From Gnomoniopsis sp. IMI 355080 (Eukaryota > Ascomycota > Sordariomycetes > Diaporthales > Gnomoniaceae): DNA of 64,000 bases. Each line of letters begins with the position of its first letter. The first letter of the stretch is position 1. Below, piece by piece: positions 36,382 through 48,405 of the stretch. Location: positions 20,158 through 84,157 of the forward strand of contig JAPEVC010000163.1 in NCBI GenBank assembly GCA_027946555.1, written 5' to 3'. Made by a program: the position numbers and the translations under genes. The notes below the pieces were generated by a model. The model was not told where the DNA came from, did no database searches, and worked only from the letters and a program-made list of their open reading frames with translations.

Positions 36382-38146
36382 TTAAGCCAAGAAAAAGAAG
36401 GTGTTTTCAATTTACAGGTTTTGCATATAGACTAGCGATATGAACAGTGGTTGATGCAGATTGTGCAAGTGGGTTCAATCTCACCACTGCAGAATCAGAC
36501 ATAAAATTTGCCTTTGCTTTTGCTCCTTTCCAGCGTGTGCATGTTTGCTATCATGCTTCTGCGCTTTTTCCTAGCCTGTCTGGGAGATGTCATAGATGCA
36601 CCTACTCCCTTGAACTGCCTAGGCCGTTAGACTCCGATACTGCACGACATCCAGCCACCAAAACAGTAGCATCTTGCAGGTCCTGCAGCAGTAGCGAATG
36701 ATCTGGAAAGACTGTATATGATGAAATAGTTGCTTGCGGAATTTCGGTGAATTTTTGAAGTCTTGAATTCGCAAATTCGATTCGAAAACCAGGTTGTTGT
36801 GCCAACTGGACAAGTCTCCACCTATCTCAACTTCACCAATCACCCCAGCGATTGAGAGTATCAATCTTGACCTCGACTTCAACCTCGATCGCTCTCTTGA
36901 ACTTTGTCCCACCTCACCTTCGAAACAGTAAAGCCCGACATCTCTCATGTCCTTTCTCCTTTCAATCTTTTCAACTCAAGCCTTCTCCCGTTCAATTGAC
37001 CATCTATCACCGATTCTGAGTGTTCACTCCACAGCATTCATTGTGTTCTTGACATTTTGCCTAGACCAGATTCTGTAAAGCCAATCAGGAGACTGATCAG
37101 CTCTCTCTGCGATCTACCCACGCTGCATGTGGTCATCCGTCTCCTCGTTGGCTAGCAGCAACTGTGGCTGCAGTTGAGTTTCTGCAGGAACCGTTAAGCC
37201 GTTGTGAATTTATCTCGACCAGTGGCTGTCCATGTGTGTTTCTATTTGAGATTCGCCATCAAGTGTCTCACGGTCTCACAGTGTGTAAGTCTTGCCTTTC
37301 GCCCATCTAAATCTACTTCCACCGAGCCTTTTGGCAACTTGCCTATCTTCTCATGATATTGTCTATCCATGTCTTCCTTCCATGTCTCTTTTGGCTACCG
37401 ATATAAAATCAGGACCAGGTGGTTCACTTTGGAAGTCCATAAGCAGTGTGCTTAAGTTGCCTTTTCCTCTTCCATGCCCTACCCAAGTCCGCAGGCATGC
37501 TTTTCTAATTGCACCTTCACCACTGATATCTACCATTCACTGGCCATAAACAGAGTTCTATAGCTTCCATTTCCACTCCTTCAATCGCATCCTACTTCAA
37601 CATGCAAGTCTTGCATTCCCTTCCAGCCCCCCTCTGACCCCTGTACATGCTTGCTCGTTGCGAGGATCTACCTCGATAGATGTGAGTTTCTGTGACTCGT
37701 CCACCACTTGGTGGATACTTATCTCTGCAATCATAAGAGCTTCTGCACTTTCCATTCAATTGTTGACTTATCCCATTCCCAAGATCTTCCCCAAGACCAA
37801 CATCACTTCTTCTACATTGCCTTTTCACATTCCTCAGGCTATCCGTCCTGATTGCTAATCAATATCAGGAAAAGTTACAGCTTTTAAACCATTCCATCTT
37901 CACTTTGACGTGTAAGTCTTATTGCCAATATTCCCCAACTCAGTCACATACCCCTTGGGCAGGTTCACTTCCTGCTTAACCTCACTCCAGGCCCCTCTAT
38001 CAGAGATTTATACCAAATAGTGCTGGCTTTCTACACTAGATCTCGACCTGCCAACCGGAGCAGATCGACAGATTCGGCATCCGAGTATAGTTTGCTCTAC
38101 TACCTTACCTTTGCACTACTGATCGTCCTTACACACAGTCATCACC
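36382..38146. other. Intergenic with long pyrimidine-rich leader
   Basis: A 1.76-kb spacer. From about 36950 to 38146 the plus strand is T/C-rich with many short upstream open frames and several GTAAGT-like sequences (for example near 37285 and 37912). This suggests a long, possibly spliced 5' UTR for the gene at 38147. I find no protein-coding gene. Confidence 0.5.
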
Positions 38147-39076
38147 ATGCCTGCCAACTTCCGCTCATACGAGGGACAGCTCCGCCTGCTCACTGCCGTC
38201 ATCGCGGCACACCCCGAACTGAGGCTGAACTACAAGGGTAAGTGTGCTTGTTCATTCCCTCCATCACCAGAGATACCCTTGCCTCTCCCCAATCCCTGGT
38301 AAGGCTGGTTCTGACTCGTCCAGACATTGCCACACACTACGGCTCTGACTGGTCTGCGAGCGGAGTCGAGCACTTCTTCCGTCCGATCAAAAAGAACGGC
38401 CAAGCCATCCAGGGCTTGGTCAAGCGTGGCGAGGATCCGGCCAACTTCAACCACAACGCGGTAAGCTAATACTTGTTCCTACCTTCTAGAGATCCACAAG
38501 TACTTTGGAGACTCCACCCCCGACGGGATACAATTCCAGTTCCGAGGGATCAAAAAGGATGCTGAGAATTTGAGGCAGGGCAAGGGAGTTTCCGCTGCTC
38601 CTTCCACCCCTGGAGGAGACAGTGGCAAGAACGCTCCCAAGACGCCGCGCACCACTGGTGGCCGCAAGCGAGCCGCTACCTCCACCGGCAAGTCCACCGC
38701 CAACAAAAGATCAAAGTCAGCCGTCAAGCCCGGCAGTATCTTTGACGTTGACGACGACTCGGACAACGAGCTCCCACCCCTGAACTTCACCCCGTCCAAG
38801 TCGAATGTCAACGAGGACAAGGCGCGCGCCTATGAGCAGATGATGGCTGATACCGCCACTGCTCGTATTCCCCCTCCCGACTTGGCACCCGCACAAGCGG
38901 CCTCCCCAGATGATGAAGACGACGACGTGAAGATAGTCACTCCCGCCGACGTTGCTCACTCCTTTGAGCCTGCTCAGTCCTTCTCGACCGGCAATGGTTA
39001 TCACCCCGACGCTTTCTACAGCAACACTCACAGCTATGTCCAAAAGTACGAGGACGATGCCTACGATGAGTGCTGA
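38147..39076 (+). CDS. Putative nuclear protein with two related Myb/SANT-like helical units
   Basis: Three exons (38147-38237, 38324-38460, about 38492-39076) give about 270 aa. The first unit (LLTAVIAAHPELRLNYKDIA, then THYGSDWSASGVEHFFRPIKK) and the second (EIHKYFGDSTPDGIQFQFRGIKK) look like copies of one helical motif: Y-F/Y-G, then G-[VI]-x-F-x-F-R-x-I-K-K. The middle is Lys/Arg/Ser/Thr-rich with a KRSKSAVKPGS nuclear-localisation-like segment, and the tail is acidic (DDEDDDVKIV). The layout suggests a DNA- or chromatin-associated protein; the function is unknown. The second intron is doubtful: GTAAGC to AG spans only about 31 nt (38461-38491), far below the usual minimum. The exon 2 end, exon 3 start or the underlying bases may therefore be wrong. 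Confidence 0.72.
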
Positions 39077-40372
39077 ATGGGAAGCCACCCACTTCGGCAC
39101 TGCTAGTCCCTTCCCCTTGCGCGTTCTATTTTGCGAGATACCTCACCTTGACGCCTGACTTTGTTCGTCACGCGTGACGTTTGGCGGTTTGGTCGTTTCG
39201 ATTCACTTGTGTTTTTGTTGTTCTCCGATGAGCCAGAGAGCATCTCGTGGCATACAGGTTCCGATGGGGGACATTTCTTGTTTTGGCCCGGGATGGTGTG
39301 ACTTTAGATGGATTGACATTTCAGGGGTGGTTGGTCTAAGAGAAGATGGGAACTTCTCTGAGATCAGAAGACTGCGTACACATGGGATCTCTGCTGCCTC
39401 GAAGAAGGAGGGGCTTGTACAGTACAGGTACATTGCGATTAGACTTTCTGCGTAGCCTGCAACCAACCTGAACGCGATGTTTTCTCTTCCGCTGGCTCTT
39501 TTTCCACACTGCAGCTTCACGAGATGCATTGAATTTTCAGTCAGTATGATCTACAAAAATAAGTCATGGCATATTGAGGAAGAATTGCTTCGCAAATGCT
39601 CGTGGATCATCAGCAACAAACGGCTCTTGCGGATCACCAGAATGTACGGCCCCGTTACAATCAAGTGAGAGCCATGTGAAATAAGCCCGATCAGACCATT
39701 GCCATTTAAGAGAATTCTCAAGGATCCTAATTCATCAGAATATAGACAAGTGACCATGGTGTTAGACCAGGTAGGACCCTTCATGGAGGTTTTATTCAGA
39801 AGGCGCCAAGTCGCGAGAGGTCCTTCCTCATCTGGTGATCCTGGTAGCATCGGCAACAACGATCCTGGGCTGATCCTTGCAAGTCTGCAAAGAGTGCGCA
39901 CAAGATCGGTCGGCTGCGGGCCGTTCCGCTGCAGTTGGGGGGACCCGACACTCTGGGCATCTGGGCAATTGTGGGCCCAAGGACGAACTCTCGCTATCGT
40001 GACTAGCTGTGCCGTTCGAGAGAGTAATTCGAATCGTTCTTTTCAACGACTTGCAAGTATATTGGAAGGTAGATACGTAATGAATTTGTAGTCGTCAAGA
40101 ATTTCGCAAGATCCCGTTAGCTGAGGTGTCTGACTAAGGATGATGAGCTTCACACTGTAAGGTTAGCTCTCATGTTACCTACCTACCTATGCAAAGGTTT
40201 CGGCTTTGCAGAAATAACAGCGAGGTCTCGTATCTCACGGAAGCCCTGCCCATCGGTCGGATACGCGGATCACTTTTTTCGATGTCTTCTGGCGAATGTA
40301 ACCTCATGAGTCTCCCTGGCCACCAAGATATAGCACAGCAAAGAGTAGCCCCCACGCGGCAGCCCCACGACC
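39077..40372. other. Intergenic between convergent genes
   Basis: A 1.3-kb spacer holding two 3' regions. I see no coding sequence. A CCTACCTACCTA-type motif lies near 40175-40190. Confidence 0.5.
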
Positions 40373-41108
40373 TCAGAACCCAATGGATCGCACAAGCTCT
40401 CTCACTCCCCCGCCCTGAAAATTGAACCTCTGGGTCGAGATCTTCTTCTTCAAAGCCCTTCCCACGCGCTTCTCCCGGGGCAGCACAACCTCCAGTGCAG
40501 TATCCTCTTTCTTCTTTTTCTTCTCAGGTTGCTCTCTCATAACCGCGAGCTTCGACGTCCCCATTTCGTCTCTCGTCCTCCCACCAAAGCCGTGTGTGAG
40601 GAATGCCTGGGCACTGGAAAGATCAGGCAGCGATTCAACATTTCGCACACTGCTTGAAGACCTAAGCCCAAAGAACTTCCACCCACCACCGCCACCACGG
40701 CCGTCGCCGCTTCCGCGTATGTTGACCATCAAAGCCGAGCCAGGTGAACAGATTCGAATGGACTGCGCAGTGCAGAGCTTCACCTGACTGCGGGGGCCGT
40801 ATCCAAGTCTCTCGAGATCGCGTAGCTCTTTCTCGTCGTCGTTGTCCATACCGTATTCGTACAGATCGATGGGGAAATCGCGAGTATGTGCAGAGACCTG
40901 GTAACGCAGGTGATTGTAGCTATCTACAGTAGACATAATTAGAGCGGGCGGTGAGAATGACGACGGCGAACATGATCGTACCGTTTTTTTGTGATGTAGC
41001 AAGACCCACTGGCAGCTCGCGTGGGAGAGTTAGCTCGGCGATTCTTTCGCGCTCGCTGGCGAGAATTGGCGTCACCCTAGTAGGTTGTGTGTTTGGTATG
41101 GGACTCAT
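40373..41108 (-). CDS. Uncharacterised fungal protein (225 aa)
   Basis: Two exons (41108-40982, 40923-40373) fit a 58-nt intron with donor GTACGA, branch CTCTAAT and acceptor ACTGTAG; the exon sum is divisible by three. The splice joins ELPVGLATSQKN to DSYNHLRYQVSAHTRDF. The product has an acidic stretch (EYGMDNDDEKELRDLERLGYG), a Gly-rich loop (GSGDGRGGGGGWKFFGL) and a basic, Lys-rich C-terminal third ending GGGVRELVRSIGF. I recognise no domain, signal peptide or membrane segment. The clean splice supports a real gene; the start codon could be further upstream, at 41174. Confidence 0.6.
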
Positions 41109-42133
41109 AGCTTTTGCGCAAGCCCTCGGATGAGGACTGAGTGAGAGAAAAGGATAGAAGCAATTCCAGTCCAAAGCAGTCTGGCTTTGGAGCCAACTGA
41201 ATAGGGACCAAGAAAGTAGTAACTGGAGCTTGAAATGCCATTAACAGTATAGCAACCGGAACCTTGTTACTCAGGCACATCACCAAGGCACGGCTGAATT
41301 TAAGATAAACAAACAAATTGGATTAGGCGGAGATAGCTTTGGAGTCGGGGTTTAGACATCCATACTCTGTCAGAAGGCCTCGTTGGAAACCAGCACAATC
41401 ATCGTTAAATGTGTCATATGGCAGAATGCATGGTAGCTAGTAAACATCTATGTGCAATGATATCACAGAGAGCTTTGACATCAGAGATATATGACTCGGA
41501 GTACATTATGAATGTGTTGATAGGTCTCACTTGAAACTGACCAAATTTGCTCTTGCTCAGCAAGTTTATCAAAGCATGTAATTGTCTTTATCTGTCATAC
41601 ATATTGCGCCATAATTAGAACACATTCATACCTTTGCTGCAATATTCAACACTTTTCTTTTTTGAAACATACAGTTCACGTCAATGACAATAATATAACC
41701 TGAACAAGGAAGAAGTACTAAGAACGGCCCTAACATTATAGATCCACTTCGAATATGTGGTAAAGCAGACCGTCAGTGTATATTCACGTGGGGGAATTAC
41801 ATAGGTAGGTACATCAGGACTGATCTCCGGGGGGCGGGTTGTGCATACGATGCCAAATCTCCCTCACACGATATTGCACGATGAAAGCCATGATCAGAAG
41901 TAGCCACGATTCCAGGGAGCAGTATTATCATTACTTGAGTCCTTTCTTCAGAGTTGAGTTTAAAATGAAAACCTATGGTAAGCCTGCTATTCGCGAGCCA
42001 GCCCAGCATTCCGTACGCCAGCGATGCAAGTCCGTGAATCTTTACAAAGTTCTCAACCCCCACCAATGTGCGCTTTTCCCGCAGACCAAACCAAAGGGTA
42101 TCATAATGCCGTGTTCTTACCATGCTATACTCA
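41109..42133. other. AT-rich intergenic
   Basis: About 1 kb between two minus-strand genes, clearly AT-richer than its surroundings from about 41340 to 41780. It contains no recognisable gene. A GTAGGTA-type motif lies at about 41805-41812. Confidence 0.5.
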
Positions 42134-44182
42134 TTACGACTCAAACTTTGTCTCCTTCCCCACAGGCACCTCGTTCGTAGTCTCAGACGGCGCACTCGCG
42201 CTCGCCGTCCTAGCATGATCCCCCTCCTCTTCCGTGTCCGCGTCGGCCACTCTACCATCCTTGTCAGCAACAGCCCCCTCCTCGGCGGCGTTGTGCTCAT
42301 CCGCCTTTTGCGGTTTCTTGCTCTTCACGCTCCTCCACTCCAGGCCCAAGGCACCCAACAGCGTCAAGCACGTCATCACCAAGCCGACCTGTAGCACTAC
42401 CCGCAGACTCTGGTTGTACGCGAACAATACAGGTGCGACCGCTGATGGCGCCAAGCCCTGTGTGAGCTCCGTAGCACCCGCGTCGAGGAGCTGGGTTGGG
42501 TTGATGCCCGGGATGCCCGCCAGGTTCTTGAGCAGCTCATTGCTGAGGACGTTGGAACCCACAGAGGTGAAGATGGCGCCGCCGAGAAGTTGACTAAAGA
42601 ACATGAGACTCGTGCCGACAGGAACATCTTTGGTGGGCAGCACCGTCTGAGCAGCCAAGTTGGGCGCTTGGAAGGTGCATCCCATGCCGAAGCCGTAGAT
42701 GATCTGATACCCAATCCACCTTCCTTCGCTCGTATCGACCTGCAGGGTCGTCAATAAGCCCGCGCCGATGGACAGCAGCACACAGCCGAACAGCATGAAC
42801 GGGGTGTAGTACCCCACCCGCGCAATCAGCCCACCAGAGGAAATCGATGCCAACACCATGCTCAGCACGAGCGGGAGGAGTCGGATGCCTGAATCAACGG
42901 CGCTGACGCCCTCGATGGCCTGGAACCAAATCGGCAGATAGTACACGAGAATCATCATCGACGCGCCTACCGTGAAGGTCGCGCAGAAGCCCGCGATGAT
43001 GCTCCGCTGGGCGAAGATGCGCGGCGGGATGGTGGCTGTTTCGGGGCGGAAGATCTGCACGAGGACAAAGGCGATGAGGAGCACACCCGCCAGCACGAGC
43101 AGCGCAATGATGCGGCCCGAGTTCCAAGCGTATGTGGTGCCACCCCACTGCAAAGCCAGCAACAAGCACACCACGCCCGGAAGAAGGAAGAAGATGCCCA
43201 GAAAGTCCAACTGGGCGAGCTTCTGCTTACTTGGCAAGTGCGTGGTGCTGCGGTCGGGGATCGTAAGGAGGAAGAAGATGAAGACGGCCGCGACGCCACC
43301 AAAGGGCAGGTTGATGTAGAAACACCATCGCCAGGTGACCTTGCTCGTGAACGCGCCGCCTAGCAAGGGGCCCACGACGGAGGCGAGGCCGAAAACGGCG
43401 CCAAAGAGGCCTTGGAACAGCGGGCGGCGGTGGAGAGGCACAGCGTAGACGATGACGGTGATGGCACCGGACATAATGCCCGCAGAGCCGACGCCGGAGA
43501 TAGCGCGGCCGACGATGAAGGCGACAGAGGAGGGTGCGGCGCCGCAGATGGCGGAGCCAATCTCGAAGAGGGCGATGGCGGTAAGAAAGACGGTCTTGAC
43601 GCTGTAGAAGGTGTACAGCTTGCCAAAGGAGAGTTGGAAGGCGCAGTTAGTGAGCATGTAGGCCGAGCCATACCTGGAGCGTTGACAGTTAGTAACTGCT
43701 CATCAATGCTCATATGAATTCAGGGCGAGTAAACAAGGGAAAAAGAAGAAAAAAGCCTTACCAGCCAATATCAGTTGCTGAGTGGAAATCATCGGTAATC
43801 TGTGGAATGGCTGTCGAGATAATGAGTCGATCCTATCGCAACGACGATTAGCCAACCCGATCAGATAGCTCCTAAAGGTCACCAGTGCCTTTCATTTCAA
43901 AGTATGTCTTAGAGTTTCTGGAGGCACTGGAAAAGAGAGTCCACATACCAGAGCCACAAGGAACATGCTCACAAAGACCGAAGTCATGAGCAGTGCCAAT
44001 TTGATCCCCGTCGGATACACAATATCCTCCGTACGCGTCCGCGCCAACGACATGGCATTTTTCTCCTCGCCCGCGCCGTCGGCCTCCAGATTAGCAGCTG
44101 CTTGGGGAGCAGTGGCGTTCGACCCGTCCAAAGGTGGATTTGCCACCTGGTCGGTCTTCTTTGCCCGTTTGAAGAAGGGCAT
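42134..44182 (-). CDS. MFS multidrug/efflux transporter, DHA2 (14-TMS) family
   Basis: Three exons (44182-43949, 43832-43762, 43673-42134) give 614 aa. A hydrophilic N-terminus (about 60 residues) is followed by roughly fourteen membrane helices. Family motifs include DRLIISTAIPQITDDFHSATD in helix 1, GWYGSAYML, GRAISGVGSAGIMSG and the antiporter motif C VVGPLLGGAF. The C-terminal tail is acidic. Proteins of this type export drugs or fungal secondary metabolites by proton antiport (family knowledge); no substrate can be read from the sequence. Intron 2 has a perfect TACTAAC branch site. It is the next gene downstream of the Zn2Cys6 regulator on the same strand. Confidence 0.93.
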
Positions 44183-45888
44183 GGCGAAAGATGTGTCCCA
44201 CGCTTTGGTTGAGTCGTTGGCAATGGAAATTGTGCAGTTCAGGTTGTGGTATTCGTGCGTCTATGCTCAGTGAAACTCGGTGTGTGTTCGTTGTTTGTGT
44301 TGTCGTTGTTGCTGTTGTTGTTATTGTTGTTGTTGTGCGGCTTGTGTTGTGGGGTACTCCGAAGAATGTGTGTGTATGATGTGTAGATGTCACACTGACG
44401 ACTGACTTAACAAACAGTAGGTTGCTAATGACGATGCTAATGATGGAGACTAAGATGTGAAAGAAGAAGGCAAGGAGAGCTGCTAGCTATAAAGGCACAT
44501 AAAGACATGGCACATCGGCTGAAAGACGGACATAGCAATTAGCAAGCTACAATAAATAATCAAAGGAAACCATCAAAAACTTCCGAAAGGGGTCATGGTA
44601 TGGTCCAGCACAACCCGAGACTACTGGCGCGCAGTTCTCGGCCTCGGATAAAATTATTCTGTCCGACCTCATCAGGATTCGATCCTCTAAATGCCGAACA
44701 TAAGCTCCCTTCCGCCCCAGCTGCCTGCCTCGCCGTGCCCAAAGGGAGGAACAAAAAGGCAAGACAATGCTAGCCCCAACAAAGCCTACCTCTCGTCATC
44801 TCATCTTGCATAAGCAGGCGGCTTACGCCTGCGTTACCACTGCGGTAGAAGTTGTACCTACGTCTCAGATTTTGTTCGCGGGGGCCCACATGGGAGGAGG
44901 AGGGCTGCTGGGCTATTGTGGGAATTACCGGGCCCGGTCATCGGACAGGCCGAATTGTGCGCATTTACGCCCGTCAGGGAGAGAGAGAGATAGAGAAGAT
45001 AGACCGATCTGCTCGGCACCGAGAAACCCTGCTTTTCGGCCCCCCATCTCTTCGGGAAATTCACCAGTGGAAAAGCTTAGCCGGCCCCGTACGTGCTCAA
45101 TTGCTTATTATTGTATGACCCCGATTTAGTCATTAGGGCAAGCCACAACTATTTTCAAGTTTTTTTCATTGATCTTTACAAGTGGCCGATTGGTCAATAT
45201 AGATGGAGTTTATCAACGGACGGCGCCGTTATGCTCGGAACTTAAAGCCATGTGCCTACTTCTGTTTCCACTCTCCACACCATCTCACGGGCGTGCCTCG
45301 AACGGGGCAATAATCGTGCCGTGTTATGACTCAGATCCCTGACCACTGGGATCGAAGAATCATGACCGCATGCGGTGTGACACTTCTCAGGCAGCTCCCA
45401 TCGGGTCGAATCGTGTCAGACATTCCAGCGTCAGACTGAGAATGAACATTTCCCGGAGGTAGCACACAGGGCAAAAGAGAGAAACAACAGAAGGAGGAAA
45501 AGTTGGTGCAACGAGGAAGATATTGTAAAAGTGTGGCGTGTTTCATTCAAACGTCGTACGCACGCAGGAGAAGCGACAGAATTCGTGCCCCCGTTCGACT
45601 TAAAGCACCGCTCCGTGTTGAGATGCCCGACATCTGTGAGAACCTACCAAATCCCCATCCAGCCAGCCGGCCAACCAGTCCCGTATGTCCAATACCGAAA
45701 TTCTATGTGACACTAAACATGAAAGGCTTCTCATTGTAAAACCCGGTAATCAACATTTCCCATCCTCGAGAGGTTGATAGTGCTCTTGCATGCTATACAC
45801 GTGCCGTATCACCAGGTATCACAAGTCAGGGGCAATAATGATCGCCCTCTCCTTTTTAGCTGCACAGCTTCTTCGTATTCCCCTCGTG
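44183..45888. other. Intergenic upstream of the MFS transporter
   Basis: A 1.7-kb spacer that includes the transporter promoter and the 3' region of the Zn2Cys6 gene. An imperfect GTT/CAA trinucleotide repeat lies at about 44300-44337, about 120 bp upstream of the transporter ATG. No gene is recognisable. Confidence 0.5.
44300..44337. repeat. Imperfect GTT microsatellite
   Basis: A TTG/GTT-dominated run on the plus strand (CAA/AAC on the transcribed strand of the transporter) lies within its likely 5' UTR. CAA-rich leaders are common in fungi and are compatible with efficient translation. Confidence 0.7.
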
Positions 45889-48405
45889 CTACTTCCATGC
45901 ATGATGTCCCGTAAAGCCGTAGGGCATCATGTCCTCCAAGTGCGGCATGGGCTGCTGCGTGCCCGGGTCCAAATTCGGCAGGCCGTTGGCTGTTGTCGCA
46001 GATGAGTTTCCCCAGATATCAAAATCCAAGGCGCCGTTGAAGTCAAAGTAGTTGCCCATGTAGGTATCGAAGGGCGCGCCGTCTGATGTGTTGAAGTTCA
46101 TCATATCGCCCGGTACAGCGCCAGTACCGTTCGCTGTTGCAAAATTGAACAAGTCATTGCCAGGTGTCCTCCCCGACTCGCTTTTGACGCTCGCACTGTC
46201 GTCCGACCCAGGCGTTAACAGGCGGAGCTTCTGCACGCACTTTGGCGTCTCGGGTGCAGTACCCAACCGGGCACGGAGCACCTCTTCTCGCTTGCGCCAG
46301 GCCTTAAAGATGAAGTGTGCAAGCTGGTAGTACATCTTTCGAGAGGAGACCTCGTAGAATTCCGGGTGGTACTTGTACACGTCTTCCACAACTTCCCATG
46401 CCTTGTCCACCAGGCGCCCGGTCGTGCGATGGCAGAGCTGCCCGACGAGGTAAGCGAAGACATCGAGTTGAAAGTGCAGTCGCGAGAACCAGTCCCAGCC
46501 CGGATACGACTCTAATTTGTACTGTTCGATTGCGTGGCTGGTGGTCATGACAGCTAACTTGAAAGTGTTGCTCGTATGATCGAATACCTCAGTGCCCCAG
46601 TCGGCTTCTTGACCTGGTGGCTTGCCTAATGTTGAAAGCTTGCCCAGGAGATGTTGGCACAACTGTCGAGCAAGCTTGTGAAGCGGTCCGGCGTCGGGTG
46701 TGGAATATTTCACGAACAACTCCTCGACATCTTTTTTGAGTTGCAGTATGACCTTTTTGTACTCATCTACCTGTCGCTTATTGGGCCCCGTGGTCCCTCT
46801 TGTTGAGTCGAGCTCATTGATCAAGAGGACGGTCTCAATACCGGGTAAATGTATAAGACCCTTGGCAATCTTGCAAATGACGATGATTAGCATCATGTCT
46901 GTCGGTCCGTTGGTGTCTTTGATTGGGCTTGTTGCAGCAGGCGACAAGTCTTCGTCGCTGATGTTTTTGGGCTCCTTCGTATCCCAACCGCGGGGCAATA
47001 GTGTGTGACTGAGTCCTGATAACATGGCATACTTGGCATCGACAAGAATGATCTGCCACCACAGTCGTCTCCTCATCTCGGTCTCGAAAGGTTTCAGACC
47101 CAACTGTTCGCCGTCGCGGTGCAGACCCATTTTCTGGGCGATTCGAATCACGAGGCCGTTCAATATCCATGACGCATGTCGATTGTACCGGCCTTGGAGA
47201 GAAATCTGTGTCGAGTAAGTTTTGTGGCTACGGCGCTGTTTGCATGACGGAGAACCTCACCAAATATATGACTAGCGCTTGAAGCGTCAAAAGATCGTGT
47301 GTCTTCAAGAAGCCCATGCGGGCTAAAGTCACCCTGACGCCCTGTCCAAACCTAGCTAGGGCCTTATCTCGTGTCATGCCCAGTGTTTCCTCACATTCGT
47401 CCTTGCTCATTGAGACGGTGGCGAGGAGGTATATGGAGAATAATAAAGCTTCGACATTTTTTGGAAGCTGCGGAGAAGGCCCTGTTGCTTCCAATAGGTA
47501 GGGCTGGACAGAAGGGACGTGTATAATCTTGGTCAAGGGATTACATCGGTCGAGGTAGATCTGCCACAGGCGCCCAATGTGGCTCGGACTCGGAGAGAGA
47601 TCTTCTGAATTAGTGGTGGGGGATTCTGTTGCGCCAAAGACAAGTTCGGCGTTCTCATCAGGCGTGTCGGCTAGATCATCGGCAGGCATTGGAGTGGGCT
47701 CGTCACATGCGATCTCCTCGTCCACAATCTTGCGCATCGATTTGAGCTGGAGAGGTCATGTCAATTGACATTTTCAGCGCCGCGGATTGGGGCGGTACGG
47801 ATGAATATACGTACCTCATCGTAAACTGTGGTCAGCAAGTACGAGTCCATAAAGCGCACACCGCCGTCCTCCTCGATCAACTTGCCGGCGGGCTTCCATT
47901 TCGGGATAGGGTCTTCGAGCTCAGGGATACGATCCGCGGGTTTAGGGGATGGGGATTTTGCAGGAGGCGGCGAGTCGGGTTTTGCGGTAGCGTACTCTTT
48001 CAGCAGCTCTTCGCATCGTGCCAGACGCTCCTGGAGGTCCTGGTTAGGCCTCCGGCGCTTCCGAGCTGGCGCTGGCGTGCTCGGGGTGCAAGTGACGTTT
48101 GCCTGTTGAGGGGGTTGGCGGCGGTCAGTTGGATAGCTTCCGAGAGGGTCCCTCCTTCACATGCATACCTTGAGACAATTTGCGCAAGGGAATGTCCTGT
48201 CGCACTTAATTTTTCGATGTTGGCACAAGACGCAGGCGAGAATGCGTTGTGGTTTGTTGGGCACTACTGGCGGAGCAGTGGAGCTGCTGGCACTGGCAGC
48301 AGTGGTGGAAGCAGCGGGAGTAGGTGCGGTGGTAGAGACAGGCGAATCCGCTGTTGATGATGAGATTGAGGGTTGGGCCTGGTGGACCGCTGGCTTGGAA
48401 GCCAT
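45889..48405 (-). CDS. Zn2Cys6 transcription factor with fungal-specific regulatory domain
   Basis: Four exons (48405-48169, 48102-47815, 47746-47261, 47205-45889) give 775 aa. After a Ser/Thr/Pro/Ala-rich N-terminus the binuclear zinc cluster has the canonical spacing Cys58-x2-Cys61-x6-Cys68-x5-Cys74-x2-Cys77-x6-Cys84 (CVLCQHRKIKC ... CANC). The first intron falls within the last loop of the cluster. A coiled linker (RRRPNQDLQERLARCEELLKEY) and a large fungal-specific domain follow, including IGRLWQIYLDRCNPLTKIIH and SWILNGLVIRIAQKMGLHRD with ETEMRRRLWWQI. The last 120 residues are Asn/Gly-rich and disordered, a possible activation region. Target genes are unknown. Alternative start: 48453. 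Confidence 0.94.
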
